A DNA stretch of 64,000 bases from Loktanella sp. PT4BL (GTDB lineage Bacteria > Pseudomonadota > Alphaproteobacteria > Rhodobacterales > Rhodobacteraceae), in contig NZ_QJJL01000001.1 in the NCBI RefSeq assembly GCF_003201935.1, positions 855,417 through 919,416 on the forward strand, in the 5' to 3' direction. Below the pieces are notes generated by a model. It saw only the letters and a list, made by a program, of their open reading frames with translations. It did not search any database and was not told the DNA's origin. How positions within the stretch are numbered: the first letter of the stretch is position 1; the number at the start of each line of letters is the position of its first letter. Positions 7,124 through 16,818 of the stretch are shown one piece after another. The position numbers and the translations under genes were made by a program.

Positions 7124-7813
7124 ATGTCCGTAGACGAAGCGACCGCGTATGCATTGAAACACTGTGGCCTGATGCGCGACATAGATCAGCAGGCGCTGGA
7201 TGCGGTCATCCAGAAGATGTCTGTTTTGCACATCCCGCGTGGCAAGCTGATCATGATGCACGGCGACGAGACAACCGAAACATACTTCCTGCTGTCTGGG
7301 ACGGTCATAGGTCAGGTCGTGGCTGCAAGCGGGCGCGAAATTCTGTTTACCGAAATTGCTCAGGGAGGGTATTTCGGGGAACTGGCTTCTCTGGATGGCA
7401 ATGCCCGTTCAATTACAATTTCCGCGCACTCGGACTGCGTATTGGGTAGACTTCAGGGCGCGGATTTCCTCGCTCTTCTGCGTATGTATCCCCAACTGGC
7501 GATCAATCTGGCCACGGATCTTGGCACACGCTTGCGGCGCATGAATGACCGGGTCTTCGGGCTCGTGGTCCATAACGTCGAGACGCGGGTGCGCGTGAGG
7601 CTGATGCAACTGGCACAGGAGCAGGAACAGCTGGTCAACGGCGGTGTGATCACCAATGCCCCAACCCACGAAGTGATCTCGAATTTCATCGGGGCCAACC
7701 GCGAGGCGGTCAGCCGTGTCATTGCCAAGCTCAACCGCGACGGCGTGATCATGTCGAAACGCGGTGTGATCACGATTAATGATGTCGATGCTTTAATGGA
7801 TACCGAAGACTAG
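7124..7813 (+). CDS. Crp/Fnr family transcriptional regulator
   Basis: 229 residues. The N-terminal half is a cyclic-nucleotide-binding jelly roll with the phosphate-cassette motif GGYFGELASLDGNARSITI, where Arg-Ser aligns with the cAMP phosphate contact. A long dimer helix follows. The C-terminal helix-turn-helix includes THEVISNFIGANREAVSRVI, typical of Crp proteins. It lacks the N-terminal Cys cluster of Fnr, so oxygen sensing by an iron-sulfur cluster is unlikely. It is divergent from the lanthipeptide operon and upstream of genes for a decarboxylase, a FIST protein and an adenylate cyclase. cAMP made by that cyclase is a natural ligand candidate (inference). Confidence 0.85.
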   Translation: MSVDEATAYALKHCGLMRDIDQQALDAVIQKMSVLHIPRGKLIMMHGDETTETYFLLSGTVIGQVVAASGREILFTEIAQGGYFGELASLDGNARSITISAHSDCVLGRLQGADFLALLRMYPQLAINLATDLGTRLRRMNDRVFGLVVHNVETRVRVRLMQLAQEQEQLVNGGVITNAPTHEVISNFIGANREAVSRVIAKLNRDGVIMSKRGVITINDVDALMDTED

Positions 7814-7946
7814 TTCTGACGTGCGCTGGCGCACATCGAACCACCTGTGCAAGTGATTGAGTGCCGGGACCGATTAAGCGGAGGTCCCTTTGTTTCGGGG
7901 CTGTGTGCCGCGCTTTTCAAAAACATATATCAATCAAGGGATTCCC

Positions 7947-10193
7947 ATGGACCGTCATCAAAGAAACCGCAGTATCGTCGCCACACTGTCAGATTTTCAC
8001 GCCCGCGAGAAAGACGAAGGGCGCATGGATCTCGACAAGAGCAAGGGCTCAACATCCCTCGCTGGCTGGTTTCTGGGCCCGTTGGCCGAAAACCAGGAGG
8101 TGCTGGACAAATCCATCGCCAAGGCGATTGCCGCGCATTGCGACGCACGGCGCGAATACGGTGCGCAGTTTCGCGATCCGCCCTTTGTGACGTCTGAAAT
8201 TAAGGCCTCTGACGAATATCGCAAAACCATCGCCACACTGGACAACAAGCTGGAGGATCTGCTGGGCGCGCTGCATGGCTCCATCCCACTGTCGAGCTAT
8301 CGCAACCAGTCGCATATGTATTGGGATATCACGATGCCCGGTGCCATCGGGTACTTTGCGGCGATGCTCTATAACCAGAACAACGTCGCCGCCGAAGCGT
8401 CACCGGTCACCACCTTGCTTGAAATCGAGGTCGGCAAGGATCTGGCGCGCATGCTGGGCTATCATGTGCCCAGCGACGCGGAGATCGCCCAAGGTGCGCT
8501 GACACCATGGGCACATATCACCTGTGACGGATCTGTCGCGAATGGCGAATCCATGTGGGCGGCGCGCAACCTCAAATACATGCCCATCACCATGGCTGAG
8601 GCGATCCGCAATGAACCCGATATGGCAGGCGGAAGGGACGTCAAAGTCACCCTCGCCGATGGACGTTCGGTCAAACTGCTCGATCTGGACTGTTGGGAAT
8701 TGCTGAACGTCGCACTTGATGACGTCATCGCCCTGTCCCCGCGCCTGCAATCGGATTTCGGGATCACACCCGAAGCGATCAAGGCGGCCCTGGACAAATA
8801 CTCTGTCCAGAACCTTGGCCTTGCAGAGTACCAGCAACGGTTCATCGCAAAAGACACGCAGCACCTGCCGGTCGTTCTTGCGCCTTCAACCGCGCATTAT
8901 TCATGGCCGAAAAGCGCGGCCCTAATCGGGCTGGGGGCCAACCAATTGTGGCGGATCCACGTTGATCAGGACGGACGTATGCGCATGGATCACCTGCGCG
9001 AAACCCTAACTGACTGTCTGGACAACAAGCGCCCGATCCTCGAAGTGGTCGCCGTCATTGGCTCAACCGAAGAGAGTGCCGTTGACCCGCTGGCCGATAT
9101 TGTTGAACTGCGCGATGAATTCCGCAGGAAGGGGCTGGAATTCTCGCTCCACGTGGACGGGGCATGGGGCGGCTACTTTGCCTCGATGCTGCGCGACAGC
9201 AAGGAACCGGTTGATCCCGACCAGGGCGGAGCACTCGAACAGACACCGGCTATGATCATGAGCGATTATGTCATGCGCCAGTACCGCGCCTTTCGGCACG
9301 CTGATACGCAAACCGTTGACCCGCATAAGGCAGGCTTTATCCCTTATCCTGCGGGTGCACTTTGCTATCGCAACGGGGCGATGCGCGACATGATCACCTT
9401 CACCGCGCCTGTGGTCTATCACGGCGGAGTTGATCCCACGGTCGGCGTTTACGGTATCGAAGGTTCTAAACCCGGGGCGGCGGCGGCGGGTGTCTATCTC
9501 TCCCATGCCATGATCAGACCGGATAAGTCAGGCTATGGGAAACTGCTGGGCAAATGTATCTTCAATTCCAAACGGCTTTATGCCGAACTTGTCTCGATTG
9601 ATGGCACGGACGACTACATCAAAGTGGTCCCTTTCCAGCGACTGCCCTGTGAAAAGGCGGGCAAGGGCGATCACGCACGCGCCGAAGAGGTCGCCTATAT
9701 CCGCAAGAATTTTGTACCCCGCGAAAACAATGATCTGGTCGCATTCCTGCTGAATGATCAAAAAGCACTGGATCTGTTCAAGGAGCTGGGCTCCGATCAG
9801 AATATTGTCACCTATGCGGTGAACTTCAAAACCTCGAATGGCTGGAATACGGATGTTGCGCTCATGAACGCCGTGAACACCGCCATCTACAAGGCTCTGT
9901 CGATCAGCACCTTCAACGGTGGCACCGTCCCGGAAAATCCGATGTTTGTGACGTCTTCTGCCTTTGATGTGCCCAGTTATGGACAAAGTTTTGTGGATGC
10001 CTTCGGCGCACGCGCCGGGTTGGCCCCTACGCAAGGAACCGCGATCTCATTCCTGATTTCAACCACACAGGATCCGTGGGTTTCGGCAACAGCAGAGGGG
10101 AATTATCTCCCCAAAGTTGTTGCGGCCTTCAAGGCGGCTGCTAAAACAGCCGTGGACGATGTGCTGCGGCTACATGGGCTGACACACGGCTGA
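7947..10193 (+). CDS. Pyridoxal-phosphate-dependent group II decarboxylase
   Basis: 748 residues from the ATG at 7947, preceded by CAAGGG; an earlier in-frame start at 7890 gives an N-terminus that does not look coding. The protein shows the group II amino-acid decarboxylase pattern (glutamate, tyrosine and aromatic amino acid decarboxylases): NQSHMYWDITMPGAIGYFAA near the N-terminus, HVDGAWGGY in the cofactor region, and TVDPHKAGF with the PLP lysine at residue 461. It is longer than the usual ~480-600 residues. The substrate cannot be read from sequence. It is followed 28 bp later by a FIST gene and then an adenylate cyclase, so the reaction may be tied to a sensing circuit. Confidence 0.85.
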   Translation: MDRHQRNRSIVATLSDFHAREKDEGRMDLDKSKGSTSLAGWFLGPLAENQEVLDKSIAKAIAAHCDARREYGAQFRDPPFVTSEIKASDEYRKTIATLDNKLEDLLGALHGSIPLSSYRNQSHMYWDITMPGAIGYFAAMLYNQNNVAAEASPVTTLLEIEVGKDLARMLGYHVPSDAEIAQGALTPWAHITCDGSVANGESMWAARNLKYMPITMAEAIRNEPDMAGGRDVKVTLADGRSVKLLDLDCWELLNVALDDVIALSPRLQSDFGITPEAIKAALDKYSVQNLGLAEYQQRFIAKDTQHLPVVLAPSTAHYSWPKSAALIGLGANQLWRIHVDQDGRMRMDHLRETLTDCLDNKRPILEVVAVIGSTEESAVDPLADIVELRDEFRRKGLEFSLHVDGAWGGYFASMLRDSKEPVDPDQGGALEQTPAMIMSDYVMRQYRAFRHADTQTVDPHKAGFIPYPAGALCYRNGAMRDMITFTAPVVYHGGVDPTVGVYGIEGSKPGAAAAGVYLSHAMIRPDKSGYGKLLGKCIFNSKRLYAELVSIDGTDDYIKVVPFQRLPCEKAGKGDHARAEEVAYIRKNFVPRENNDLVAFLLNDQKALDLFKELGSDQNIVTYAVNFKTSNGWNTDVALMNAVNTAIYKALSISTFNGGTVPENPMFVTSSAFDVPSYGQSFVDAFGARAGLAPTQGTAISFLISTTQDPWVSATAEGNYLPKVVAAFKAAAKTAVDDVLRLHGLTHG

Positions 10194-10221
10194 AAAAGAT
10201 AAAGAAAATGAAAGGGTCTCT

Positions 10222-11373
10222 ATGCTGAAAGTTGCAACAGGTTGGTCCGACGACCCCGAGAGTACAACTGCGGTGCAAGAGGCCCTCGACATGGCCGTCT
10301 CAATTTTGGACGGCCATGTCCCGAAAGCCGCCTTGGTCTACGCGGCGATTGATCAGGACCTTTCCGTGATCGGGAAAACGCTGCGCGCGCGCTATCCTGA
10401 TGTCTTGGTGGCAGGCGGCACAACCGATGGCGAAATCGCTGGCGGTGAAGGGTTTTTGGAGGACAGCCTTGTCATTATGCTCTTTGCGTCAGACAGCCTT
10501 GAATTTTCAGTGGGGGTCGGGCCGAATGCCATCGCAGAGCCTGCCCAATCCACGGCCGATGCCGTTGCCATGGCACGCGCCGGATCAGACAAGGAAATAA
10601 ACCTTGGTATCGCCATGCTGGAAGGTCTGGGCACGAATATCCATGACCTTGTCGGCGGGCTGCAAGACGCCCTTGGCGCAGGTGTGCCCATTGTCGGCGG
10701 CGCAGCGGCCGATCAGCTCCGGTTCCAGGGCACCCGCCAGATCTGCAATGATGTCGTGACAAGCGATGCTGTGGTGATCTTGACCATGCATGGGGCTGTG
10801 AATGTCTCTGTCGGCGTGGCCACAGGCTATACGCCGCTTGGTCAGCCGCATCACGTCACAATGGCTGAAGGTGCTGTGGTTCACCAGATCGACAACCGCC
10901 CCGCAGCCGAGCTATATGCCGACTACCTGCAACAGCCATCAATCTTTTATCCGCTCGCTGTGCAGGATGAAACACGGCAATCGCTGGTCCTCAGCTCTCC
11001 TTTGAATTTCGACGCCGAGACAGGTGCGCTGCATCTGGTCAATCCTGTCGCGCAGGGTAGCGTGGTGCAGCTTTCAACAGCATCGCGGCAGGAAATTATC
11101 GATGCCGCGCGCAATGCGGTCGGTCAGGCTGCGGCAGGAATGAAGGACAACCAAGTCGATGCAGCGCTGCTCTTTTCCTGTGCTGGCCGTCGGGCAACAC
11201 TGGGCACACGCACCCGCGAAGAATACGAAAACGTACGCACGATCATCGGACAGGATGTGCCAATTGCTGGCTTCTATTGCTACGGCGAGATCGGTCCCGA
11301 AAAAGCAGGGGGCCCGTCCTTGACCCATACCAACGCTTTCGTTGCGGTATTTCTTAGCGACGCAACAGCCTGA
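10222..11373 (+). CDS. FIST N- and C-domain sensory protein
   Basis: 383 residues, cytoplasmic, no membrane segment. The N-terminal FIST domain includes DVLVAGGTTDGEIAGGEGF and the central GAGVPIVGGAAADQLRFQG. The C-terminal FIST_C part includes DAALLFSCAGRRATLG and PIAGFYCYGEIGPE followed by an Asn-Ala-Phe end. FIST proteins are proposed small-ligand sensors, possibly for amino acids, and occur in signalling operons. Here the gene sits between a PLP decarboxylase and an adenylate cyclase whose start is only 17 bp downstream, so FIST is a plausible input module for the cyclase. Confidence 0.85.
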   Translation: MLKVATGWSDDPESTTAVQEALDMAVSILDGHVPKAALVYAAIDQDLSVIGKTLRARYPDVLVAGGTTDGEIAGGEGFLEDSLVIMLFASDSLEFSVGVGPNAIAEPAQSTADAVAMARAGSDKEINLGIAMLEGLGTNIHDLVGGLQDALGAGVPIVGGAAADQLRFQGTRQICNDVVTSDAVVILTMHGAVNVSVGVATGYTPLGQPHHVTMAEGAVVHQIDNRPAAELYADYLQQPSIFYPLAVQDETRQSLVLSSPLNFDAETGALHLVNPVAQGSVVQLSTASRQEIIDAARNAVGQAAAGMKDNQVDAALLFSCAGRRATLGTRTREEYENVRTIIGQDVPIAGFYCYGEIGPEKAGGPSLTHTNAFVAVFLSDATA

Positions 11374-11390
11374 GCCAAGAAGAAAGATCC

Positions 11391-12212
11391 ATGACCCATC
11401 ATCCGACACCACAGAACAATGAGGTGTTGCGCCTCCAACGGCGGTTGGCAAAATCGGATATGCGCAGGGCCGAGCTCGAGCATCTGATCGACACCGGTCA
11501 GGCCTTTCAGCGCAGCGTGCTCGCACAGGTCGAAAAGGCCAAGGCCGAGCTACAAAAGCTCAATGAACAATTGCAACAAGAACAAGCACGCAGTGACAGG
11601 CTGTTGCGCTCGATCATGCCCAATTCAATCGCGGACGAGTTGAAACGCGATAACGGCGTCACCCCGCGGCGTTGCGAAAATGCGACGGTCATGTTTGCCG
11701 ATTTCGTGGGGTTCACCGCGCGATCGGAAACGCTCGATCCTTTGGTGCTTTTGCGGGTACTCGATTACTATTATTCCGAGTTTGACCGCATCACGGCCCG
11801 CCACAGCATCGAAAAGGTGAAAACGATCGGTGATGCCTACATGTGCGTGGCAGGTCTGGACGATGATCCAGCGTCTACCGCCCATGTCATCGCCGCAGCG
11901 CAAGAGTTCCTTTGCTTTGTCGCGCAAGCCAGACCACCCAGTCTCGATCCGCAAGCCCCGCTGTGGCAAATCAGGATCGGGATCAACTCGGGGCCTGTCT
12001 CGACGGGGGTGATCGGGCAGGACAGACTGAGCTTTGATGTCTGGGGTGATACGGTCAACATCGCCTCTCGGATCGTCAATGCCAGCGCACCCAATGAAAT
12101 CCGTCTGTCACGCAGCAGCATCAACTTGCTGACTGACAAAACAGGTTTTGCATCCTGCGGTCAGGTGAATGCCAAAGGGCGCGGTATGATCGACCTGTTT
12201 TGCATCTCTTGA
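11391..12212 (+). CDS. Class III adenylate cyclase with N-terminal coiled coil
   Basis: 273 residues. Residues ~10-75 are a charged coiled coil without a membrane segment. The catalytic domain follows: VMFADFVGFT with metal ligand Asp104, EKVKTIGDAYM with Lys144 and Asp148, and FDVWGDTVNIASR with Asp216, Asn223 and Arg227. Lys144 and Asp216 are the adenine-specifying pair, so ATP rather than GTP is the predicted substrate and the product is cAMP. The enzyme is soluble and probably takes its signal through a partner, the cotranscribed FIST protein being the obvious candidate. A strong hairpin terminator follows at 12244-12283. Confidence 0.88.
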   Translation: MTHHPTPQNNEVLRLQRRLAKSDMRRAELEHLIDTGQAFQRSVLAQVEKAKAELQKLNEQLQQEQARSDRLLRSIMPNSIADELKRDNGVTPRRCENATVMFADFVGFTARSETLDPLVLLRVLDYYYSEFDRITARHSIEKVKTIGDAYMCVAGLDDDPASTAHVIAAAQEFLCFVAQARPPSLDPQAPLWQIRIGINSGPVSTGVIGQDRLSFDVWGDTVNIASRIVNASAPNEIRLSRSSINLLTDKTGFASCGQVNAKGRGMIDLFCIS

Positions 12213-12243
12213 AGGGTCGTGCGATGGCTCGAACCCAAGCATC

Positions 12244-12283
12244 AATGAAGCCCCCCGCACTCAACGGTGCGGGGGGCTTCATT
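12244..12283. terminator. Bidirectional hairpin terminator
   Basis: Perfect 17-bp inverted repeat (12244-12260 and 12267-12283) around a 6-base loop, with a G/C-rich core of six consecutive Gs. It lies between the cyclase and the convergent autotransporter gene, and the A/T-rich outer pairs give a U-tract in both directions. Confidence 0.85.
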
Positions 12284-12305
12284 GCCCAATCGTCATCGGG
12301 CCAGA

Positions 12306-15300
12306 TCAGAAGCTGAACTCAACCCGTGCGGTGGCGCCAAAGGCTTCATAGTCGTCGTCACCAATGCCATCATATTGCATGTTCAGCGACAACTGGTTTG
12401 CCGCGCCAAATGCATAACGCGCGCCCAGTGTCACCTGGCCTTGGTTGCTTTCTGTCTGGGTGAATCCATCATCAAAGATCGATGTACTGGCCCCGAACCC
12501 GCCCAGCAGATCAAGTGCGCCTTTACTGACAGCGATGGGCACAACAACATCCAGACCAAGCGTCGCCTCGGTTGTCGTGACGGTCATTGCGCGGACATCA
12601 AAGCCGTCCCCGTCGACATAAGCTTCGTTTTCATCGCTGACATAGGCAAGATCCAACATCGGGATAAGCATGAAGCGCTCGAACGCAACCTCACCGGCGA
12701 CATCGAGTGTCAGAACGCTGCGATCGCTCGTGAAGGTGTCCTCATAGGTGCCCAGCGGCGATAGCGTGTTGTCACTTTGACCGAAAAGATAAGCACCCGA
12801 GAAGACCAGCTTTTGGTCCGGCAGGCGTGCCACCGCATAGGGGCCTGCCAACCAGCCGGTGCTGTCGAAGGCCATCGGCCCGTTGTCAGACGTCATCGTA
12901 TCGAACTGCGCCATGGCACCGATCAACAGATTTTCGCTGATCCGGTAATGCGAGCCAAGGCTCAGGTTGGCATAGGTGCTTTCGATATCGTCCTGTGTGC
13001 TCCATTGCCCTTGTGCAGAGAGCCAGACGGGGCGATCAGGCGATGTGCCAAGATCAAAATTGCCTGCACCTTGCGTGGCATTGACGTTGAACCGCCCAAG
13101 GCTGTCACCCAGCAGGAAGGCATTGAGCTTTGGCTGTGCACGGATCAGCTGCGTGGTTCGTTGCCGCGCCACTTGGGTGATCATCTCTTCGGTCGCAGTC
13201 ATCGCACCAAGTCCGATTGATGCCACCCCAGATGCGTCGTTGAGGTTGCCAAAGTCATCCTCTGCCACGCCCGCCGCTACGCTTATTGTGACAGCTTCGG
13301 TGCCCGATGGCGTGATCTGCGCGGTATATACCGCACCTGCTCCCGCAAAGCTGGTGATAGCCGCACCTGTCACACTCAGATCACCCTGAACAAAGCCCGT
13401 AACGGCTTCGGAAAAGGTGATTGTGATCATGAAGGGCGTGGCATCATTGATGCTGGAGGGGGCGCCGCTGATCGTCACTGTTGGCCCATCGAAGTCAGGG
13501 AACAGATCCACGGTAGCCGCAGCCGAGGTATTGCCGACGGCATCCGTTGCCGTGACGGTCACGGTGCCCCCCGCCATATCAGCCGCTGATGTGACGGCGT
13601 AGATGCTACCTGTTGCTGTTACAGTTTGCGTGCTGTTGTCGGGGAAGGTCACGGTGACAGTCGCATCCACCTCTGCCGTCCCCCCGATCGTCAGCGACCG
13701 GTTTGCATTGATGGCAGCCGTCGTGATCAATGGCGCATCCGGTGCCGTTGCTGCGGTGATTGTCACGACAAAGCTTTGCTGCGTGGCCACGTTGCCCGCC
13801 GCATCGGTCGCGTTCACCAGCACAGTGTTGGCGCCAACGCCAAAGTCATACGGGCTGGTGATGACATCGCTACCCAGACGGAAGACGGGCATGACCACGG
13901 GATCCACGTTATCGGTCACGGTCGCGGCAAAGGTTACCGAAGCTGTACCGAGCGGCCCTGCCTCTGCCGTGATGTCGGCGGGTGGCGTAATCACCGGTGC
14001 AGTCATATCCCCGGGCGCACGGACAAAGACGACGATCGTATCCGCCACTGACGTGTCAAATCCGTCATTCACCGTAAGGCTGAATGTCAGTACCGCGTCA
14101 CTGTCGCCGATGTTCAAGGTGGGGGCTGTGAATGACGGCTGTGCGACCGTTGTATCAAAGCTGACGGCGGTCCCGCCTGTTTGGCTCCACGTATAGGTGA
14201 GCACCTGACCCGCGTCATTTGCGGATGATGCGCTGCCGTCGAGCGTGACCAATGACCCATCCGCAACGTTTTGATCCGCTCCGGCATTGGCTGTGGGTGG
14301 TGTGTTCGGTGGTGCGGTGACGGTCACCGTGACCGTATCGGCAACCGATGTATCAAAACCATCATTCACCGTCAGACTGAATGTCAGGACCGCGTCGCTA
14401 TCGCCAATTTCCAAATTGGGTGAGGTAAATAGCGGAGAAGGAGCCGACGGGCTCGACAGTGTAACAGATGTGCCACCTGTCTGCGTCCATGCGTATGTCA
14501 GGCTCTGACCGGCGTCGTTGGGGATGGAACTGGTCCCGTCCAAGGTCACCGTGTTATTTGTTGCCACGATCTGGTCTGCCCCGGCATTTGCGACAGGTGC
14601 TGTGTTCCCCGGCGCTTGAACCGTGATCACCACCGTATCAGCGACAGAGGTGTCAAAACCGTCGAAAACCGACAGCTGGAAGGTCAGCGACATGTCAGCG
14701 GCCCCAATCGGCAGGGTCGGCGCCGTGAATGTGGGCATCACGGTATCCGCTCCGCTGAGAACAACAGCGCCGCCAGACAGTTGCATCCAGCTATAGATCA
14801 GGGTCTGACCCGGATCATTTGCATCGGAGGCCGATCCATCCAGCGTCACCGACGCCGCAGAGGTGACCGCTTGGTCTGGGCCCGCGTTGGCGGTAGGCAC
14901 TGTATTTGCAGGGGGCTCAACCGTGATGGAAACTGTATCAGCCACCGAACTGGATACCCCGTCATTCACGATCAGGCTGAACACCAGCGTGTCATCCGCA
15001 GCGCCAACCGCAAGGGTCGGGGCCGTAAATGTCGGCTGCGCAGTAGTAGTGCTCGACAAAGTTACCGAAGGTCCGCTGGTCTGGCTCCACGCGAAAGTCA
15101 GGGCTTGTCCTGCATTGTTGGGATCAGAGGCCGTGCCATCCAGCGTAACTAATGCCGCAGACGCAACCGTCTGATCAGGGCCAGCATTTGCCGTTGGGTC
15201 GACGTTTGCAGGTGGGTTAACGGTGATGTTGACCAGCGATGCCGCAGAATTTTCAAAACCGTCATTCACAATCAATGAAAACGTCAGCGTCTCGGGCGGC

Positions 15301-16625
15301 ACACCGGGGACCAGCGTTGGTGCGGTAAAGGTCGGTGCTGCTGCCGTTGAGCTTGACAATGTGACAGCCGTGCCTGCGGTCTGCGACCAAGCATAGGTCA
15401 GTGTCTGACCCACATCATTTGCGTTTGATCCAGTGCTGTTCAGCGTCACGGATTGCCCGGCTGCGGCGGTGGTTGGGGTGGCACCCGCGACCGCGGTAGG
15501 CGCTGTGTTCGTCGGGGCGACAATCGTGATTGTCACAACAGACGGGTTCGAGGTCGCGCCGTCATCGTCCGTGGCAACAACCGAGAACTGATGCGTGACC
15601 GATGAACTGCCGGTCGTGAGAGAATTGTCGGTGAAGGTCGGGTTCTGTGCAGTTGCATCACTCAGAACCGCATTGGCGCCTGAACCGGTGCCGCCTGTGC
15701 GCGTCCATGCATAGGACACAACGGTTCCGTCGGTATCATTGCCCGTCCCTAAAAGCTGCACCTGCGTCCCCGACGTGACACTCGTCGCGACCGCCGATGC
15801 GGTTACGGTCGGCGCCGCATTGGGGGGAGGCGTGATCGTCACAGTCACGGTATCAGCAACCGAGCTGTCGCCATCATCATCCGTGACAACCAAAGAGAAC
15901 TCGTGCGTAACCGACGTATCATTGGAGGTCAGCGAGCTATCGGTAAACGTCGGGCTCACAGCCGTTGCATCATTCAGAACAGCGTTGGCCCCCGATCCGG
16001 TGCCGCCTGTCCGCGTCCATGCGTAAGACACGATTGCGCCGTCACTGTCTGTGCTGCCGGAGCCATCCAGTGTCACCTGCGTGCCGGATTGGACCGACTG
16101 GTTCGATCCTGCATTCGCGGTTGGCGCGACATTGGGCGCCGTATTGAGGGTGCGGGTGTTCACAACAATTGTATTTGTGACACCCTCAAGTGCGACGCGG
16201 TAGGTATAGCTTTGACCATCACCATTGAATGTCGCAGACCATACAAGCTCATAGAGATCTTCGGCAGTGTAGGAGGCCGCATCGGCCCCGACCTGTGAAA
16301 GAATGACGACATTCGAAAACGGGCAATCGGTTTCCAGATCAGTGACGGTGACGGCGTTGAAAGTTGTCGTATTATTCGCCGAACTCCACCAGGTGCCGCC
16401 GACCGATGTGTTGCCGAGCGCGCTCGAAAGAAAGCTGATCTCGGCTTCGCCAAAACCTGGATCATTGTAGGGGTTGAACGCGCAAACAGTAGAGCCGCCC
16501 GTCACGCCGACAGGTTTGAAGGCGGGCCCATCAAAGAACGATCCCCCGAACGCATTCACCGATGCGGGCGTGCTGACACCCAATATCATCATGGTCGCAC
16601 CCAAAGCTCTAATTAATTTCTGCAT
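12306..16625 (-). CDS. Large repeat-rich autotransporter adhesin
   Basis: 1439 residues from the ATG at 16625, chosen because GAAAGGCGAG lies just before it; an upstream ATG at 16640 would bury that site. A signal peptide (MQKLIRALGATMMILGVSTP, then Ala-Ser-Val-Asn-Ala) precedes a ~135-residue N-domain with Cys. Seven PKD-like repeats of ~100 residues follow at ~166-873, each with [P]TANAG, VTLDGS and a Thr-Val-x-Thr-Val end. Then come an HYR-like domain (~874-962), Ig-like domains (~963-1127), and a ~310-residue autotransporter-type beta-barrel ending in RVEFSF with the terminal Phe typical of outer-membrane proteins. Expected role: surface adhesion or biofilm matrix binding. No Ca-binding RTX repeats are seen. 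Confidence 0.8.
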   Translation of the reverse strand: MQKLIRALGATMMILGVSTPASVNAFGGSFFDGPAFKPVGVTGGSTVCAFNPYNDPGFGEAEISFLSSALGNTSVGGTWWSSANNTTTFNAVTVTDLETDCPFSNVVILSQVGADAASYTAEDLYELVWSATFNGDGQSYTYRVALEGVTNTIVVNTRTLNTAPNVAPTANAGSNQSVQSGTQVTLDGSGSTDSDGAIVSYAWTRTGGTGSGANAVLNDATAVSPTFTDSSLTSNDTSVTHEFSLVVTDDDGDSSVADTVTVTITPPPNAAPTVTASAVATSVTSGTQVQLLGTGNDTDGTVVSYAWTRTGGTGSGANAVLSDATAQNPTFTDNSLTTGSSSVTHQFSVVATDDDGATSNPSVVTITIVAPTNTAPTAVAGATPTTAAAGQSVTLNSTGSNANDVGQTLTYAWSQTAGTAVTLSSSTAAAPTFTAPTLVPGVPPETLTFSLIVNDGFENSAASLVNITVNPPANVDPTANAGPDQTVASAALVTLDGTASDPNNAGQALTFAWSQTSGPSVTLSSTTTAQPTFTAPTLAVGAADDTLVFSLIVNDGVSSSVADTVSITVEPPANTVPTANAGPDQAVTSAASVTLDGSASDANDPGQTLIYSWMQLSGGAVVLSGADTVMPTFTAPTLPIGAADMSLTFQLSVFDGFDTSVADTVVITVQAPGNTAPVANAGADQIVATNNTVTLDGTSSIPNDAGQSLTYAWTQTGGTSVTLSSPSAPSPLFTSPNLEIGDSDAVLTFSLTVNDGFDTSVADTVTVTVTAPPNTPPTANAGADQNVADGSLVTLDGSASSANDAGQVLTYTWSQTGGTAVSFDTTVAQPSFTAPTLNIGDSDAVLTFSLTVNDGFDTSVADTIVVFVRAPGDMTAPVITPPADITAEAGPLGTASVTFAATVTDNVDPVVMPVFRLGSDVITSPYDFGVGANTVLVNATDAAGNVATQQSFVVTITAATAPDAPLITTAAINANRSLTIGGTAEVDATVTVTFPDNSTQTVTATGSIYAVTSAADMAGGTVTVTATDAVGNTSAAATVDLFPDFDGPTVTISGAPSSINDATPFMITITFSEAVTGFVQGDLSVTGAAITSFAGAGAVYTAQITPSGTEAVTISVAAGVAEDDFGNLNDASGVASIGLGAMTATEEMITQVARQRTTQLIRAQPKLNAFLLGDSLGRFNVNATQGAGNFDLGTSPDRPVWLSAQGQWSTQDDIESTYANLSLGSHYRISENLLIGAMAQFDTMTSDNGPMAFDSTGWLAGPYAVARLPDQKLVFSGAYLFGQSDNTLSPLGTYEDTFTSDRSVLTLDVAGEVAFERFMLIPMLDLAYVSDENEAYVDGDGFDVRAMTVTTTEATLGLDVVVPIAVSKGALDLLGGFGASTSIFDDGFTQTESNQGQVTLGARYAFGAANQLSLNMQYDGIGDDDYEAFGATARVEFSF
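14007..16130 (-). repeat. Seven tandem PKD-like protein repeats
   Basis: Seven units of 104, 104, 101, 100, 100, 100 and 99 residues inside the autotransporter. Units 1-2 form one subtype (VSYAWTRTGGTGSGANAVL, then TFTD). Units 3-7 form another (GQ-x-L-x-Y-x-W-x-Q, TFTAPTL, NDGFDTSVADT). Units 6 and 7 are nearly identical over their last third, suggesting recent duplication. Confidence 0.85.
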
Positions 16626-16818
16626 CTGCTCGCCTTTCAAATTCGCTTGTGCCGTTCAGGGCACCGATATGAGACAGGCAATGGCAGATTTGCGCCGTTT
16701 GAAATGTGCGTTGGGATACAGATTGCGAAGCCCACGACCGGTCACTGTGAACATACGAAGGCGGGCAGACCGATCAGGTTTCCACTCACCCCGCTTATAC
16801 AGATTGATTGGAGTAACA

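Noticed and set aside
16474..16818. Upstream extension of the tail-collar gene
   Set aside because: It overlaps the adhesin start, while GGAG precedes the internal ATG at 16819 and the family begins there.
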